Below, piece after piece: positions 9,489 to 18,400 of a stretch of 64,000 nucleotides of DNA; position 1 is the stretch's first letter; each line of letters begins with the position of its first letter. The stretch is taken from NCBI RefSeq assembly GCF_037095735.1, contig NZ_JBAWKD010000004.1:248001-312000 (forward strand), given 5' to 3'. Made by a program: the position numbers and the translations under genes. The DNA is from Frigidibacter sp037095735. GTDB lineage: Bacteria; Pseudomonadota; Alphaproteobacteria; Rhodobacterales; Rhodobacteraceae. The notes beneath the pieces are model-generated. The model was not told where the DNA came from and ran no database searches. It saw only the letters and a list, made by a program, of their open reading frames with translations.

Positions 9489-9518
9489 CGGACACTCCCG
9501 GGGCCGCGGCCCCTCATT

Positions 9519-9587
9519 CGGCTTGGTGAAAATACTCCGGGGGGAGCGCCCGGCACGGGCGCCGGGGGGCAGCGCCCCCCGCCTTGG
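9519..9587 (-). repeat. Dispersed hairpin/ATTT element, copy 1
   Basis: On the minus strand, directly after the gpt stop: a strong G/C inverted repeat (GGGGGGCGCTGCCCCCC), a GCCGGGCGCTCCCCCCGGAG stretch, then TATTTTCACCAAGCCGAAT. It closely matches copy 4 (42515-42580) and more loosely copies at 33550, 42463 and 48331-48460. Position and hairpin suggest a terminator-like role. Confidence 0.7.
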
Positions 9588-10088
9588 TCACTCCTTCCCG
9601 CGGTAGGGCTGCACGTATTGCAGCGCCATGTCCCAGGGGAAGAAGATCCAGGTGTCCTGGCTGACCTCGGTCACATAGGTGTCGACGACCGGCCGGCCCT
9701 TGGGCTTGGCATAGACCGTGGCGAAATGCGCCTTGGGATAGAGCTTGCGCACCAGCTCCAGCGTCTTGCCGGTGTCGACGAGGTCGTCGATCACCAGGAT
9801 GCCGGTGCCGTCGCCCATCAGCTCTTCCTGCGGCGATTTCGTCACCACCGCCTCGCGCTGGGCCTGGTTGTCGTAGCTCTTGACCGAGATCGTGTCGACG
9901 ACCCGGATGTCCAGCTCGCGGCTCAGCACCATCGCCGGCACCAGCCCGCCGCGGGTGATCGCGACGATCGCGCGCCAGCCGCCCTCGGGGGCCATGCCGT
10001 CCAGCCGCCAGGCCAGCGCCCGCGCATCGCGGTGCAGCTGGTCCCAGCTCACATGGAAGCCCTTCTCGTGGGGAAGACGGTCGTTCAT
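9588..10088 (-). CDS. gpt: Xanthine(-guanine) phosphoribosyltransferase
   Basis: 166 aa. The start at 10086-10088 (MNDRLPHEKGFHVSWDQLHRDARALAWRL) has GGGAGA upstream. The open frame runs further back but only through lysE in another phase. The PRPP-binding loop GILVIDDLVDTGKTLE and an AITRGGLVPAM loop identify a type I PRTase, and the C-terminal WIFFPWD is typical of Gpt. It salvages xanthine and guanine to XMP and GMP with PRPP at the inner face of the membrane. It sits 11 bases after lysE in a fabI-lysE-gpt run and is followed by the hairpin element. Confidence 0.94.
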   Translation of the reverse strand: MNDRLPHEKGFHVSWDQLHRDARALAWRLDGMAPEGGWRAIVAITRGGLVPAMVLSRELDIRVVDTISVKSYDNQAQREAVVTKSPQEELMGDGTGILVIDDLVDTGKTLELVRKLYPKAHFATVYAKPKGRPVVDTYVTEVSQDTWIFFPWDMALQYVQPYRGKE

Positions 10089-10099
10089 CGGGTTCTCCC

Positions 10100-10717
10100 T
10101 CAGCTCAGCGCCAGTTTCAGCCCCAGCGCGGCCAAGAGCCCGCCGAAGCAACGGTCGATCACGGTCTTCAGCCCCAGGTAGCCGGCCCGCACGCGGGGCG
10201 CGGCGAAGACCCGGGCCACCAGGGCGTTCCAGAGAAACTCGTTGAGGAAGACCGCGCAAAGAATTGCGGCATATGCAGAAAGTCCGGCATGGGCCGGCAC
10301 GAGGCTGGCGAAGACCGCGCCGAAGAACACCGCCGGTTTCGGGTTGGCCAGCTGCGTCGTCACCCCGCGCCGCAGCGTGGCCAGCGCGCCGCGGCGCCGC
10401 TCGGTCCCGGCGCTCTCGACCGGCAGCGGGTCGCGCGCCCCGCGCCACATCGCCACCGCCAGCCACAGCAGATAGGCCGCGCCCGCCAGCCGCAGCGCCA
10501 GCATCAGCCCCGGCGCCACCTCGAACACCAGTTTCAGCCCGAACATCGCCGCCGCCGCCCAGCAGCAGGCGCCGATCGCCAGTCCCGCGGCCATGGCCAG
10601 CCCGCGCGCGGCGCCCTGCAGCATCCCGGTCCGCGCGGCCATCAGGACCGCCGGGCCGGGAGAGATCGCGGCCAGCAGATGCACGAACCAGATCGTGGCA
10701 AAGGCCGCGAGCGTCAT
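10100..10717 (-). CDS. LysE/RhtB family amino-acid exporter
   Basis: 205 aa, all-helical with about six membrane segments. Family signature AAISPGPAVLMAARTGMLQGAARGLAMAAGLAIGA near residues 15-50 and the LANPKPAVFFGAVFASLVP motif near 120. LysE/RhtB proteins export amino acids (lysine, homoserine, threonine and others) and their derivatives. The substrate cannot be assigned. Starts two bases before the fabI stop region and ends 11 bases before gpt, so translation is probably linked to both. No functional connection to fatty-acid synthesis is obvious. Confidence 0.9.
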   Translation of the reverse strand: MTLAAFATIWFVHLLAAISPGPAVLMAARTGMLQGAARGLAMAAGLAIGACCWAAAAMFGLKLVFEVAPGLMLALRLAGAAYLLWLAVAMWRGARDPLPVESAGTERRRGALATLRRGVTTQLANPKPAVFFGAVFASLVPAHAGLSAYAAILCAVFLNEFLWNALVARVFAAPRVRAGYLGLKTVIDRCFGGLLAALGLKLALS

Positions 10718-10718
10718 G

Positions 10719-11543
10719 TCAGTGGTCCTTGCGGCCCGTCACGACGTCGATGTCCGGCGCATCCACCGCCTTCATGCCGACGGCGTGATAGCCCGCGTCG
10801 ACGTGATGCGTCTCGCCGGTCACGCCCGAGCCCAGATCCGACAGCAGGTACAGCGCCGACTTGCCGACCTCGTCCTGCGTGACATTGCGCCGCAGCGGCG
10901 AGTTCAGCTCGTTCCACTTCAGGATATAGCGGAAGTCGCCGATGCCCGAGGCCGCCAGCGTCTTGATCGGCCCGGCCGAGATCGCGTTGACGCGGATCCC
11001 GTCCTTGCCCAGGTCCTCGGCCAGGTATTTCACGCTCGCCTCGAGCGCGGCCTTTGCCACGCCCATGACGTTGTAATGCGGCATGACCTTCTCGGCGCCG
11101 TAGTAGGTCAGCGTCAGGCAGGCGCCGCCCGGGTTCATCATCGCCGAGGCGTAGCGGCACACCGAGGTGAAGGAATAGACCGAGATGTCCATGGTCATGC
11201 GGAAGTTCTCGGCCGAGGTGTCGACATAGCGGCCGCGCAGCTCGTTCTTGTCCGAGAAGCCGATCGCATGGACGACGAAGTCCATCGAGCCCCAGGCCGC
11301 CTTCAGCGCGCCGAAGCAGGCCTCCATCGAGGCCGCGTCGCCCACGTCGCATTCGTGGATCTGGGTGCAGTTGATCTGCGCCGCCAGCGGTTCGACCCGC
11401 TTCTTCAGCGCTTCGCCCTGATAGGAGAGCGCGATTTCGGCCCCCTGGTCGGCGAGGGCCTTTGCGATCCCCCAGGCGATGGATTTATCGTTTGCGAGGC
11501 CCATGATGAGACCGCGCTTGCCCGCCATGAGGCCGTTTGACAT
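10719..11543 (-). CDS. fabI: Enoyl-[acyl-carrier-protein] reductase (NADH)
   Basis: Starting at the ATG 11541-11543 (MSNGLMAGKRGLIMGLANDKS), which has GGAG eight bases upstream, the product is 274 aa. Six further residues upstream are open but lack a ribosome site. FabI hallmarks: NAD-binding GLANDKSIAWGIAKALADQGAEIALSYQGEALKKRV, active-site Y-x6-K in HYNVMGVAKAALEA and the NAISAGPIKTLAASGI loop, where the substrate loop threonine and serine lie. It performs the last reduction of each type II fatty-acid elongation cycle and is the triclosan/isoniazid-class target. First gene of a fabI-lysE-gpt cluster, divergent from pdxH. Confidence 0.95.
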   Translation of the reverse strand: MSNGLMAGKRGLIMGLANDKSIAWGIAKALADQGAEIALSYQGEALKKRVEPLAAQINCTQIHECDVGDAASMEACFGALKAAWGSMDFVVHAIGFSDKNELRGRYVDTSAENFRMTMDISVYSFTSVCRYASAMMNPGGACLTLTYYGAEKVMPHYNVMGVAKAALEASVKYLAEDLGKDGIRVNAISAGPIKTLAASGIGDFRYILKWNELNSPLRRNVTQDEVGKSALYLLSDLGSGVTGETHHVDAGYHAVGMKAVDAPDIDVVTGRKDH

Positions 11544-11653
11544 TTCGCTGGCTCCGCGCATCTTGCGTCAAGTGCCCGACCATTAGGCGATGATCGGTCC
11601 TGCATCAAGGGCAGGGGGGCAATGCCGGCGCGGCACCATCGAAGGAACCGGAC

Positions 11654-12277
11654 ATGACCAGCGACAGAGACGGCATCTTTGCCGGCGAAAATCCTTTCCA
11701 GATCGCGCGCGACTGGCTTGCCACCGCCGAGGGCAGCGAACCGAACGATCCCAACGCCATCGCGCTGGCCACGGTCGACCCCGAGGGCCTGCCCAATGTT
11801 CGCATGGTGCTTCTGAAAGAGATCGAAATCGCGGGAATCGGCGGTGGAGGTTTCGTGTTTTACACGAACTATGGTAGCAAGAAGGCGGAGGAGATCGCGT
11901 CAGCCGGCAAGGCGGCCTTCGTGCTGCACTGGAAGTCGCTTCGGCGGCAGATCCGGGTCCGGGGCCTGACAGAAAAAGAGGAGGGAAAGACCGCCGATGA
12001 CTATTATGCGTCCCGCTCGCTGAAATCCCGTCTCGGGGCATGGGCATCCCAGCAAAGCCAGCCGCTCGACAGCCGAGCGACCCTGATGGCAGAGGTCGCG
12101 AAAGTCACCCTGCGGCAGGGGCCGAACCCGGCCCGCCCGCCGTTCTGGGGCGGCCTGCGCATCCGCCCGGTCGAGATCGAGTTCTGGGCCGACGGCGCCT
12201 TCCGCCTGCACGACCGCTTCCGCTGGCGCCGCGAGACGTTGGAGGCGCCCTGGCGGGTGCAGCGTCTCAATCCCTGA
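11654..12277 (+). CDS. pdxH: Pyridoxamine/pyridoxine 5'-phosphate oxidase
   Basis: 207 aa, normal length. FMN/PLP-site residues are clear: NVRMVLLKEI, FYTNYGSKKAEEI, AAFVLHWKSLRRQIRVRG, SRSLKSRLGAWASQQSQPLDSR, PPFWGGLRIRP and RLHDRFRWRR near the C-terminus. It oxidises PNP or PMP to PLP using O2 and FMN, the final step of vitamin B6 synthesis and salvage. ATG at 11654 with AAGGA seven bases upstream. Divergent from fabI with about 110 bases between starts. pdxA, an earlier step of the same pathway, lies at 33611-34612. A 12-bp tandem repeat starts right after its stop codon. Confidence 0.96.
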   Translation: MTSDRDGIFAGENPFQIARDWLATAEGSEPNDPNAIALATVDPEGLPNVRMVLLKEIEIAGIGGGGFVFYTNYGSKKAEEIASAGKAAFVLHWKSLRRQIRVRGLTEKEEGKTADDYYASRSLKSRLGAWASQQSQPLDSRATLMAEVAKVTLRQGPNPARPPFWGGLRIRPVEIEFWADGAFRLHDRFRWRRETLEAPWRVQRLNP

Positions 12278-12278
12278 C

Positions 12279-12333
12279 CCGGGCCCTGATCCGGCCCCCG
12301 ACCCGGCCCCAGTCCCGGCCCGCGACCCGGACC
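12279..12333. repeat. 12-bp tandem repeat (4.5 copies) after pdxH stop
   Basis: Units CCGGGCCCTGAT, CCGGCCCCCGAC, CCGGCCCCAGTC, CCGGCCCGCGAC and a partial CCGGACC, starting two bases after the pdxH TGA. The GC-rich units can fold on themselves. Non-coding. Confidence 0.75.
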
Positions 12334-12563
12334 TTCGCCCTGCGCGGCACCCGGCGCCTTACCTTGCGGGAGGCGCCCAAACACCCCGTGGATCGTTGCG
12401 AATTATTGCAAAATGCGAGCGGGCAATCGGCGCTTTCGGCGGTTTTTCACGCTTCGCGAATGGTATTGGCCCTTGTTTCTGGCGATGGGCCTTGCAACCC
12501 GGCAAAGAGGTGTGACAAGTCGATCCGTGTCGAGCACAACAAAATCAGAAACACCGAAACAAG

Positions 12564-13106
12564 ATGCAGATGATGACCGAACAGGCGCAGATCGACGGGC
12601 GGGTGAAATGGTTCGACCCTGCCAAGGGCTTCGGATTCATCCTGTCTGATGCCGGCGGTCCGGACATCCTGCTGCATGCCAACGTCCTGCGGAACTTCGG
12701 GCAAAGCTCGGTGGCCGACGGGGCGCGGATTTCGGTGCGCGTCCAGCAGACCCAGCGCGGCGCCCAGGCGACCGAGGTGCTGGCGATCGAGCCGCCCGAG
12801 GGCGAGGAACTCACCCAGATCGAGGATGTCGACGACGGCAATGCCGAAGAGATCGCCGGCCTGCCGATGCTGGCGGCGCGGGTGAAGTGGTTCGACAAGG
12901 GCAAGGGCTTCGGCTTCGCCAACATCTGGGGCCGGCCCGAGGATGTCTTCATCCATGCCGAGATCCTGCGCCGCGCCGGTTTCGCCGATCTCGGCCCGGG
13001 CGAGGCGATCGCGATCCGGGTGATCGACGGCAAGCGCGGCAAGATGGCCGCGCAGATCCTGTCTTGGGAAAGCGCCATGCGCACCCCCGGAGCCGACGAG
13101 GCGTGA
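12564..13106 (+). CDS. Double cold-shock-domain protein
   Basis: 180 aa with two complete cold-shock domains. The first, residues about 8-68, reads QIDGRVKWFDPAKGFGFIL with RNP2-like DILLHAN. The second, about 103-170, reads AARVKWFDKGKGFGFANIWG with DVFIHAE. An acidic linker (EGEELTQIEDVDDGNAEE) separates them. CSDs bind single-stranded RNA and DNA and melt structure. Duplicated-CSD proteins are common in alphaproteobacteria. Three possible ATGs (12564, 12570, 12573) lie close together and no strong ribosome site favours one. A ~290-base leader precedes it, long enough for the structured 5' UTR typical of csp genes. Its stop overlaps a possible GTG start of the next gene. Confidence 0.92.
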   Translation: MQMMTEQAQIDGRVKWFDPAKGFGFILSDAGGPDILLHANVLRNFGQSSVADGARISVRVQQTQRGAQATEVLAIEPPEGEELTQIEDVDDGNAEEIAGLPMLAARVKWFDKGKGFGFANIWGRPEDVFIHAEILRRAGFADLGPGEAIAIRVIDGKRGKMAAQILSWESAMRTPGADEA

Positions 13107-13108
13107 GC

Positions 13109-13621
13109 ATGGCGGGCCGGAGGACGGGCCCGATGGCAGGGCTGCGGCGGACGCTTGGCGCGCTCGCGCTCATCGCACCGGCTCTCGCCGCGCTGGCCGG
13201 TCCGGTGCGCGCCGCCTGCACCCCCGATACCGTCAGCCTGCGCTGGCCCGGCGGCGGCGCCCGCTTCTCGGTCGAGATCGCGGACACGGCCGAGGAACGC
13301 GCCCGCGGCCTGATGCACCGCGAGAGGCTGGCCCGCAGCGCCGGCATGCTCTTCATCTACGATCACCCGCAGCCAGCTGCGTTCTGGATGCGCAACACGC
13401 TGATCCCGCTCGACATCCTGTTCTTCGACCAGCAGGGACGCCTGACCGTGACCCGCGCCGACGCGGTCCCGGGCGACGAGACGCCGCTGCTGGGCGGCGA
13501 CTCGGTGTTCATGGTGCTCGAGATCAACGGCGGCCTCGCCGCGCGCATCGGCATCCCGGAGGGGGCCGAGTTGCAGCACCCGGGCCTCGACCCGGCGCAG
13601 GCCGCCTGGCCCTGCGACTGA
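13109..13621 (+). CDS. DUF192 family secreted protein
   Basis: 170 aa from the ATG at 13109. A GTG at 13103 that overlaps the upstream stop is an equally possible start. A signal peptide (LRRTLGALALIAPALAALAGPVRA) precedes a DUF192 domain: FSVEIADTAEERARGLMHRERLARSAGMLFIYDHPQPAAFWMRNTLIPLDILFFD, LEINGGLAARIGIPEGAEL. DUF192 proteins are small secreted or periplasmic beta-barrel proteins. In Deinococcus/archaeal relatives some have been proposed to act with sugar-nucleotide enzymes, but no function is settled. Two bases separate it from the cold-shock gene, so the pair is probably one transcript. tRNA-Pro follows 88 bases later. Confidence 0.9.
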   Translation: MAGRRTGPMAGLRRTLGALALIAPALAALAGPVRAACTPDTVSLRWPGGGARFSVEIADTAEERARGLMHRERLARSAGMLFIYDHPQPAAFWMRNTLIPLDILFFDQQGRLTVTRADAVPGDETPLLGGDSVFMVLEINGGLAARIGIPEGAELQHPGLDPAQAAWPCD

Positions 13622-13709
13622 CCGGCTGCGGCACGGGCGGCAGCGTCAGGCACGGGCCCGCCCGAAGGGGCTTTCCGTCCCCCGCCGGACCGGCTAAAGC
13701 GGGGGCAGT

Positions 13710-13786
13710 CGGGGCGTGGCGCAGTCTGGTAGCGCGACGGTTTTGGGTACCGTAGGCCGTAGGTTCGAATCCTATCGCCCCGACCA
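13710..13786 (+). tRNA. tRNA-Pro (anticodon TGG)
   Basis: 77 bases including encoded CCA. The acceptor stem CGGGGCG pairs with CGCCCCG. D-loop GTGGCGCAGTCTGGTAGCGC, anticodon loop TTTTGGGTA with TGG, and T-loop GGTTCGAATCC are intact. Confidence 0.97.
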
Positions 13787-13880
13787 CTTCATCCGGAAGG
13801 TTTAGCCAGACCATGGCCTTGCGCGGCCCCACAGCGGGCTGGCCGCAGGCCGCCCGATGCTGTCCCGCGCGGCGCGGGGA

Positions 13881-14138
13881 TCAGCCGGCGTTCAGAACGG
13901 TGTCGAGGTCGAAGTAGCGGCCGGCGATCTCGGCGCGCTGGCAGACCATCGGCTTCGGCGCGGTGGACTGCATCGGCAGGCTGGTCACCGGCGTGTCGAG
14001 CCCCGAGGCCACCAGCATCCGGTCGATCGTCGAATAGACCGAGGCCCCCCAGAGGCCGCCCGCGCAGGCCAGCGCCAGCAGCGGCAGGGCGGGCCTGGCG
14101 ATACCGTCGGGAACGAGCGAGCCGAGGGACAGGGACAT
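13881..14138 (-). CDS. Small membrane or secreted protein, unknown
   Basis: 85 aa from the ATG at 14136-14138 (MSLSLGSLVPDGIARPALPL). The open frame extends upstream, but only this part looks protein-like: one hydrophobic segment (ALPLLALACAGGLWGASVYSTI, residues about 16-37), then a polar tail with one Cys, ending YFDLDTVLNAG. An AAGGGTGG sequence 11 bases upstream is a weak ribosome site. No family recognised. It lies convergent to tRNA-Pro and divergent from another small ORF at 14390. Confidence 0.5.
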   Translation of the reverse strand: MSLSLGSLVPDGIARPALPLLALACAGGLWGASVYSTIDRMLVASGLDTPVTSLPMQSTAPKPMVCQRAEIAGRYFDLDTVLNAG

Positions 14139-14389
14139 GGTCACCGGCCACCCTTGGTGGCTGCGGGGCACGGCCGCTTGGCGGCTCGGACGGGGGCAAT
14201 GCGATTCTGCATCTGGGACCTCTCTCAGTCTTCGCCTATCAGGCCGATGCGACCGCGCGGTGTCTGGAATATGGCGAAAATGTGGGCGGGGGCGAGAGTT
14301 GCCACGCGGATGACTTTCGTATCCCCTTGTGTCCGCCGAAGCGCCGTGCAACCTGAGCGGGATTGCTACCGTTGACGAGAGACCAGTAC

Positions 14390-14530
14390 ATGTCCGACCA
14401 TCCCGTGCGACCGCAGGCAGAGCTTCCGCTGCCCGCCTCCCCGGCCACCCAGCGGCGCATCCTCGGGCTGTTCCTGATCGCGGTCTTCGTGATGACCGGG
14501 GCGGCGACGGCGCTGGTCGCGCTGTTCTAG
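14390..14530 (+). CDS. Small single-pass membrane protein, unknown
   Basis: 46 codons: MSDHPVRPQAELPLPASPAT, then QRRI and a hydrophobic helix LGLFLIAVFVMTGAATALVALF that runs to the stop. A purine-rich GACGAGAGACC precedes the ATG. The N-in, tail-anchored layout looks genuine, but there is no recognisable family and the ORF is short. Confidence 0.5.
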   Translation: MSDHPVRPQAELPLPASPATQRRILGLFLIAVFVMTGAATALVALF

Positions 14531-14604
14531 CGGCGGCCCGCCGCAGCCTCTTTTCCCACGTGCAAATCGCCGCTAACCTGCCCCCGGGGGCAGGGAGCAT
14601 CTGC

Positions 14605-14892
14605 ATGGAGCTGGACACCAGCGCCGAACTGCTCGTCTGCGATGTGCATTACGAGGACCAGCTGTACGCTGCGATCGCCGACTGGGCGCGGGCCCCGGCC
14701 GATCTTCTGCATGCCGATCTTCTCCACACCACCGGACGGTCCACCTGCCGCATCCACAGGCTCGAGTCCCGTGGCCTGACCTGGTCGGCGATCGACCTGC
14801 GACTCGTGCCGCCGTCGCTCTGCCATGTCTGCGGCACCCGCCATCCGCCGCCCGAGGCACCGCCGCTGGGGCCGGACGACTTCCTTCCCTGA
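14605..14892 (+). CDS. Hypothetical protein with C-terminal CxxC
   Basis: 95 aa from the ATG at 14605, with GGGAG nine bases upstream. Features: MELDTSAELLVCDVHYEDQL, a SRGLTWSAIDLRLVPPSLC segment and a late CHVCG motif. That motif could hold half of a metal site or a disulfide. Not recognised. The frame is open further upstream, but the ribosome site supports this start. It may form a small unit with the membrane ORF ending 74 bases earlier. Confidence 0.55.
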   Translation: MELDTSAELLVCDVHYEDQLYAAIADWARAPADLLHADLLHTTGRSTCRIHRLESRGLTWSAIDLRLVPPSLCHVCGTRHPPPEAPPLGPDDFLP

Positions 14893-15039
14893 TCCCCGGG
14901 CGATTCTCGCCACCGGTTCCCACAAGATGATGTGGCAGTGCAGCAATCGGCCCACCAGCCGATGCGGTGCCCGGGTTTTGGGCAGGATCGGCGCCGGCCA
15001 TGGCAAACCGGCCACAGCCGGGCTTTTCCCCAGCCTGCC

Positions 15040-15110
15040 TGTGGACAAGCGGGGACAAGTCGCGGGCGGCGCGCGGCAAGGCCCATGAACGCAGGAGATT
15101 TTTTTCCACA
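15040..15110. promoter_or_regulatory. Two DnaA-box-like 9-mers upstream of nrdJ
   Basis: Minus-strand TTGTCCACA at 15040-15048 (one mismatch to TTWTNCACA) and plus-strand TTTTCCACA at 15102-15110 (perfect to TTWTNCACA), about 310-380 bases before the nrdJ start. DnaA controls ribonucleotide reductase genes in some bacteria. Here it is inference from sequence only. Confidence 0.35.
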
Positions 15111-15229
15111 GGTCGTTACGCGCAGCCGTGGGAGGAATCGTGGCGGCTGCCGACCGGCCCGGCTTGCGGAATCGGCAAGCGGATTATTTGGACAGGCCGC
15201 CGAGAATAAGCGTTGACCATCGCAGGGCT

Positions 15230-15276
15230 TGCCCGCAAGTTGTGGGCATAGCGGAACCGCACACCATATTTAGTGG
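15230..15276 (+). promoter_or_regulatory. Tandem NrdR boxes (second strong, first weak)
   Basis: ACACCATATTTAGTGG at 15261-15276 is an excellent match to the NrdR consensus acaCwAtATcTwGtgt. A weaker partner, TGCCCGCAAGTTGTGG, sits at 15230-15245, 31 bp start to start, the usual NrdR pair spacing. NrdR is the ATP/dATP-sensing repressor of ribonucleotide reductase genes. The boxes lie about 145 bases before the nrdJ start and overlap a plausible promoter. Confidence 0.75.
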
Positions 15277-15418
15277 CCGCGATCAGCCAGAACCTCAAGG
15301 GTCGAGCGACCCGTGCCCCGGCGCTGCCACGCCGGGGACGGGCGCGGCTGTGTCCTGTGCGGCGCCATGGAACAGGCGGGGCGGCAAGCCCCCGGGGACA
15401 GGACAGACGGGACAGGTC

Positions 15419-18400
15419 ATGAAGATCGAGCGCAGATTCACCGAAGCCGGACGCGACGCCTACGCAGCCCTTGCCTTCACCACCACCACCTCGGAAATCC
15501 GCAACCCCGACGGCAAGATCGTCTTCCGCAACGAGGCGGTCGAGGTGCCCGAGGGCTGGAGCCAGGTCGCCGCCGACGTTCTGGCGCAGAAATACTTCCG
15601 CAAGGCCGGCGTGCCCGCCCGCCTGAAGAAGGTGCGCGAGAAGGGCGTGCCCGAGTTCCTCTGGCGCTCGGTCCCCGACGAGGACCAGCTGGCGAAGCTG
15701 CCCGAGGGCGAGCGCTTCACCGGCGAGACGTCGGGCAAGCAGGTCTTCGACCGCCTCGCCGGGGCCTGGGCCTACTGGGGCTGGAAGGGCGGCTACTTCA
15801 CGACCGAGGCCGACGCCTCCGCCTATTTCGACGAGATGCGCTTCATGCTGGCCGCGCAGATGGCCGCGCCGAACAGCCCGCAGTGGTTCAACACCGGCCT
15901 GCACTGGGCCTACGGCGTCGATGGCCCGGCGCAGGGTCACTATTACGTCGACTTCAAGACCGGCAAGCTGGTGAAGTCCGACTCGGCCTATGAACACCCG
16001 CAGCCCCACGCCTGCTTCATCCAGTCCGTCTCTGACGATCTGGTGAACGAGGGCGGGATCATGGATCTCTGGGTCCGCGAGGCGCGGCTCTTCAAATACG
16101 GCTCGGGCACCGGCACCAACTTCTCGAGCCTGCGCGGCGAGGGCGAGAAATTGTCGGGCGGCGGCAAGTCCTCGGGCCTGATGGGCTTCCTGAAGATCGG
16201 CGACCGCGCGGCGGGCGCGATCAAGTCGGGCGGCACCACGCGCCGCGCCGCGAAGATGGTGATCTGCGACATGGATCACCCCGATATCGAACAGTTCATC
16301 AACTGGAAGGTCATCGAAGAGCAGAAGGTGGCCTCGCTGGTCGCCGGCTCGAAGATGCACGAGCGCCAGCTGAACGAGATCTTCGCGGCGATCCGCGCCT
16401 GGGACGGGTCCTCGGAAGATGCCGTCGATCCGGCGAAGAACGACGGGCTGAAGAAGGCGATCCGCGCCGCGAAGAAGGTCTCGATCCCGGAAACCTACAT
16501 CAACCGGGTTCTGCAATACGCGGGCCAAGGCTTTGGCTCGATTGAGTTTCCGACCTACGACACCGACTGGGATTCCGAAGCCTATATCTCGGTCTCGGGC
16601 CAGAACTCGAACAACTCGGTCCGCGTCACCGATGCCTTCCTGAAAGCGGTCCGCGACGACGCGCCCTGGGAGCTGGTGCGCCGCACCGACGGCAAGGTCG
16701 CCAAGACCGTGAAGGCGCGCGAGCTCTGGAACCAGATCGGCCATGCCGCCTGGGCCTGCGCCGATCCGGGCATCCAGTATCACGACACGGTCAACGCCTG
16801 GCACACCTGCCCGGAAGACGGCGAGATCCGCGGATCGAACCCGTGCTCGGAATACATGTTCCTCGATGACACGGCCTGCAACCTGGCCTCGATGAACCTT
16901 CTGCAATTCTACAAGGACGCGAAGTTCGACGCGCAAGCCTATGTTCATGCGTCGAAACTTTGGACCGTGACGCTTGAGATCTCGGTGACGATGGCGCAGT
17001 TCCCGTCGAAAGAGATCGCGCAGCGCTCCTACGACTACCGCACCCTCGGCCTCGGCTATGCCAACATCGGCGGCCTCTTGATGAACATGGGTCTGGGCTA
17101 CGACTCGGACGAGGGTCGCGCGCTCTGCGGGGCGCTGACCGCGATCATGACCGGCGTGGCCTATGCGACCTCGGCCGAGATGGCGGGCGAGCTGGGCGCC
17201 TTCCCGGGCTATGCCCGCAACCGCGAGCATATGCTGCGGGTGATCCGCAACCACCGTGCGGCCGCCTATGGCTCGGGCAAATACGAGGCGCTGAACGTCG
17301 CCCCGGTCGCGCTCGATCACGCGAACTGCCCGGACCAATCGCTTGTCGCCCTTGCGAAATCCGCCTGGGACGAGGCGCTGTCGCTGGGTGAGAAGCACGG
17401 CTTCCGCAACGCGCAGGCCACCGTCATCGCGCCGACCGGCACCATCGGTCTGGTGATGGATTGCGACACCACCGGCATCGAGCCCGACTTCGCGCTGGTG
17501 AAGTTCAAGAAGCTGGCCGGCGGCGGCTATTTCAAGATCATCAACCGCTCGGTCCCGGGCGCGCTGGAAACGCTCGGCTACGGCTCGGCGCAGATCGAAG
17601 AGATCATCGCCTATGCGGTCGGCCATGCCAGCCTTGGCAACTGCCCGGGCATCAACCACACCGCGCTGATCGGCCATGGCTTCGGCGCCCGCGAGCTCGA
17701 GAAGATCGAGGCCGCGCTGCCCACCGCCTTCGACATCCGCTTCGTGTTCAACCAATGGACGCTGGGTGAAAGCTTCTGCCGCGAAACCCTTGGCATCCCT
17801 GCTGAAAAGCTGAACGACCCCAGCTTCGACATGCTGCGCCACCTCGGCTTCTCGAAGGCCCAGATCGACGCCGCCAACGACCATGTCTGCGGGACGATGA
17901 CGCTGGAGGGCGCACCGTTCCTGAAGGACGAGCATCTGCCGGTCTTCGACTGCGCCAATGCCTGCGGCAAGAAGGGCAAGCGTTATCTCTCGGTCAGCAG
18001 CCACATCCACATGATGGCCGCGGCGCAAAGCTTCATCTCGGGCGCGATCTCGAAAACCATCAACATGCCGAACTCGGCCAGCATCGCCGAGGCGCTCGAC
18101 GCCTACGAGCTGAGCCACAGCCTGGCGCTGAAGGCCAACGCGCTCTATCGCGACGGCTCGAAGCTGAGCCAGCCGCTGGCCTCGGCGTTGGTCGAGGATG
18201 ACGAGGAGGCCGAAGAGATCCTCGCCACCGGCACGCCGATGGAGAAGGCGCAGGTCATCGCCGAGAAGATCGTCGAGAAGGTGATCGTCAAGGAGATCGT
18301 CCGTACCCACCGCGAGAAGCTGCCCGAGCGCCGCAAGGGCTATACCCAGAAGGCGGTGGTCGGCGGCCACAAGGTCTATCTGCGCACCGGCGAATACAAG

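Noticed and set aside
5190..10181. A 1663-codon open frame on the plus strand
   Set aside because: It is antisense to trpE, ppiD, the aminotransferase and gpt. Its product is a His/Arg/Asp/Gly-rich string with no domain. High-GC third positions of the true genes remove stop codons from the opposite frame.
14527..15109. Minus-strand frames overlapping the 95-aa CxxC ORF
   Set aside because: They have no ribosome site and give Arg/Pro/Gly-rich products; the plus-strand ORF has a GGGAG at proper spacing.
14893..15418. A cobalamin riboswitch before nrdJ
   Set aside because: I could not find a B12-box-like conserved segment. The NrdR boxes give a better regulatory explanation.
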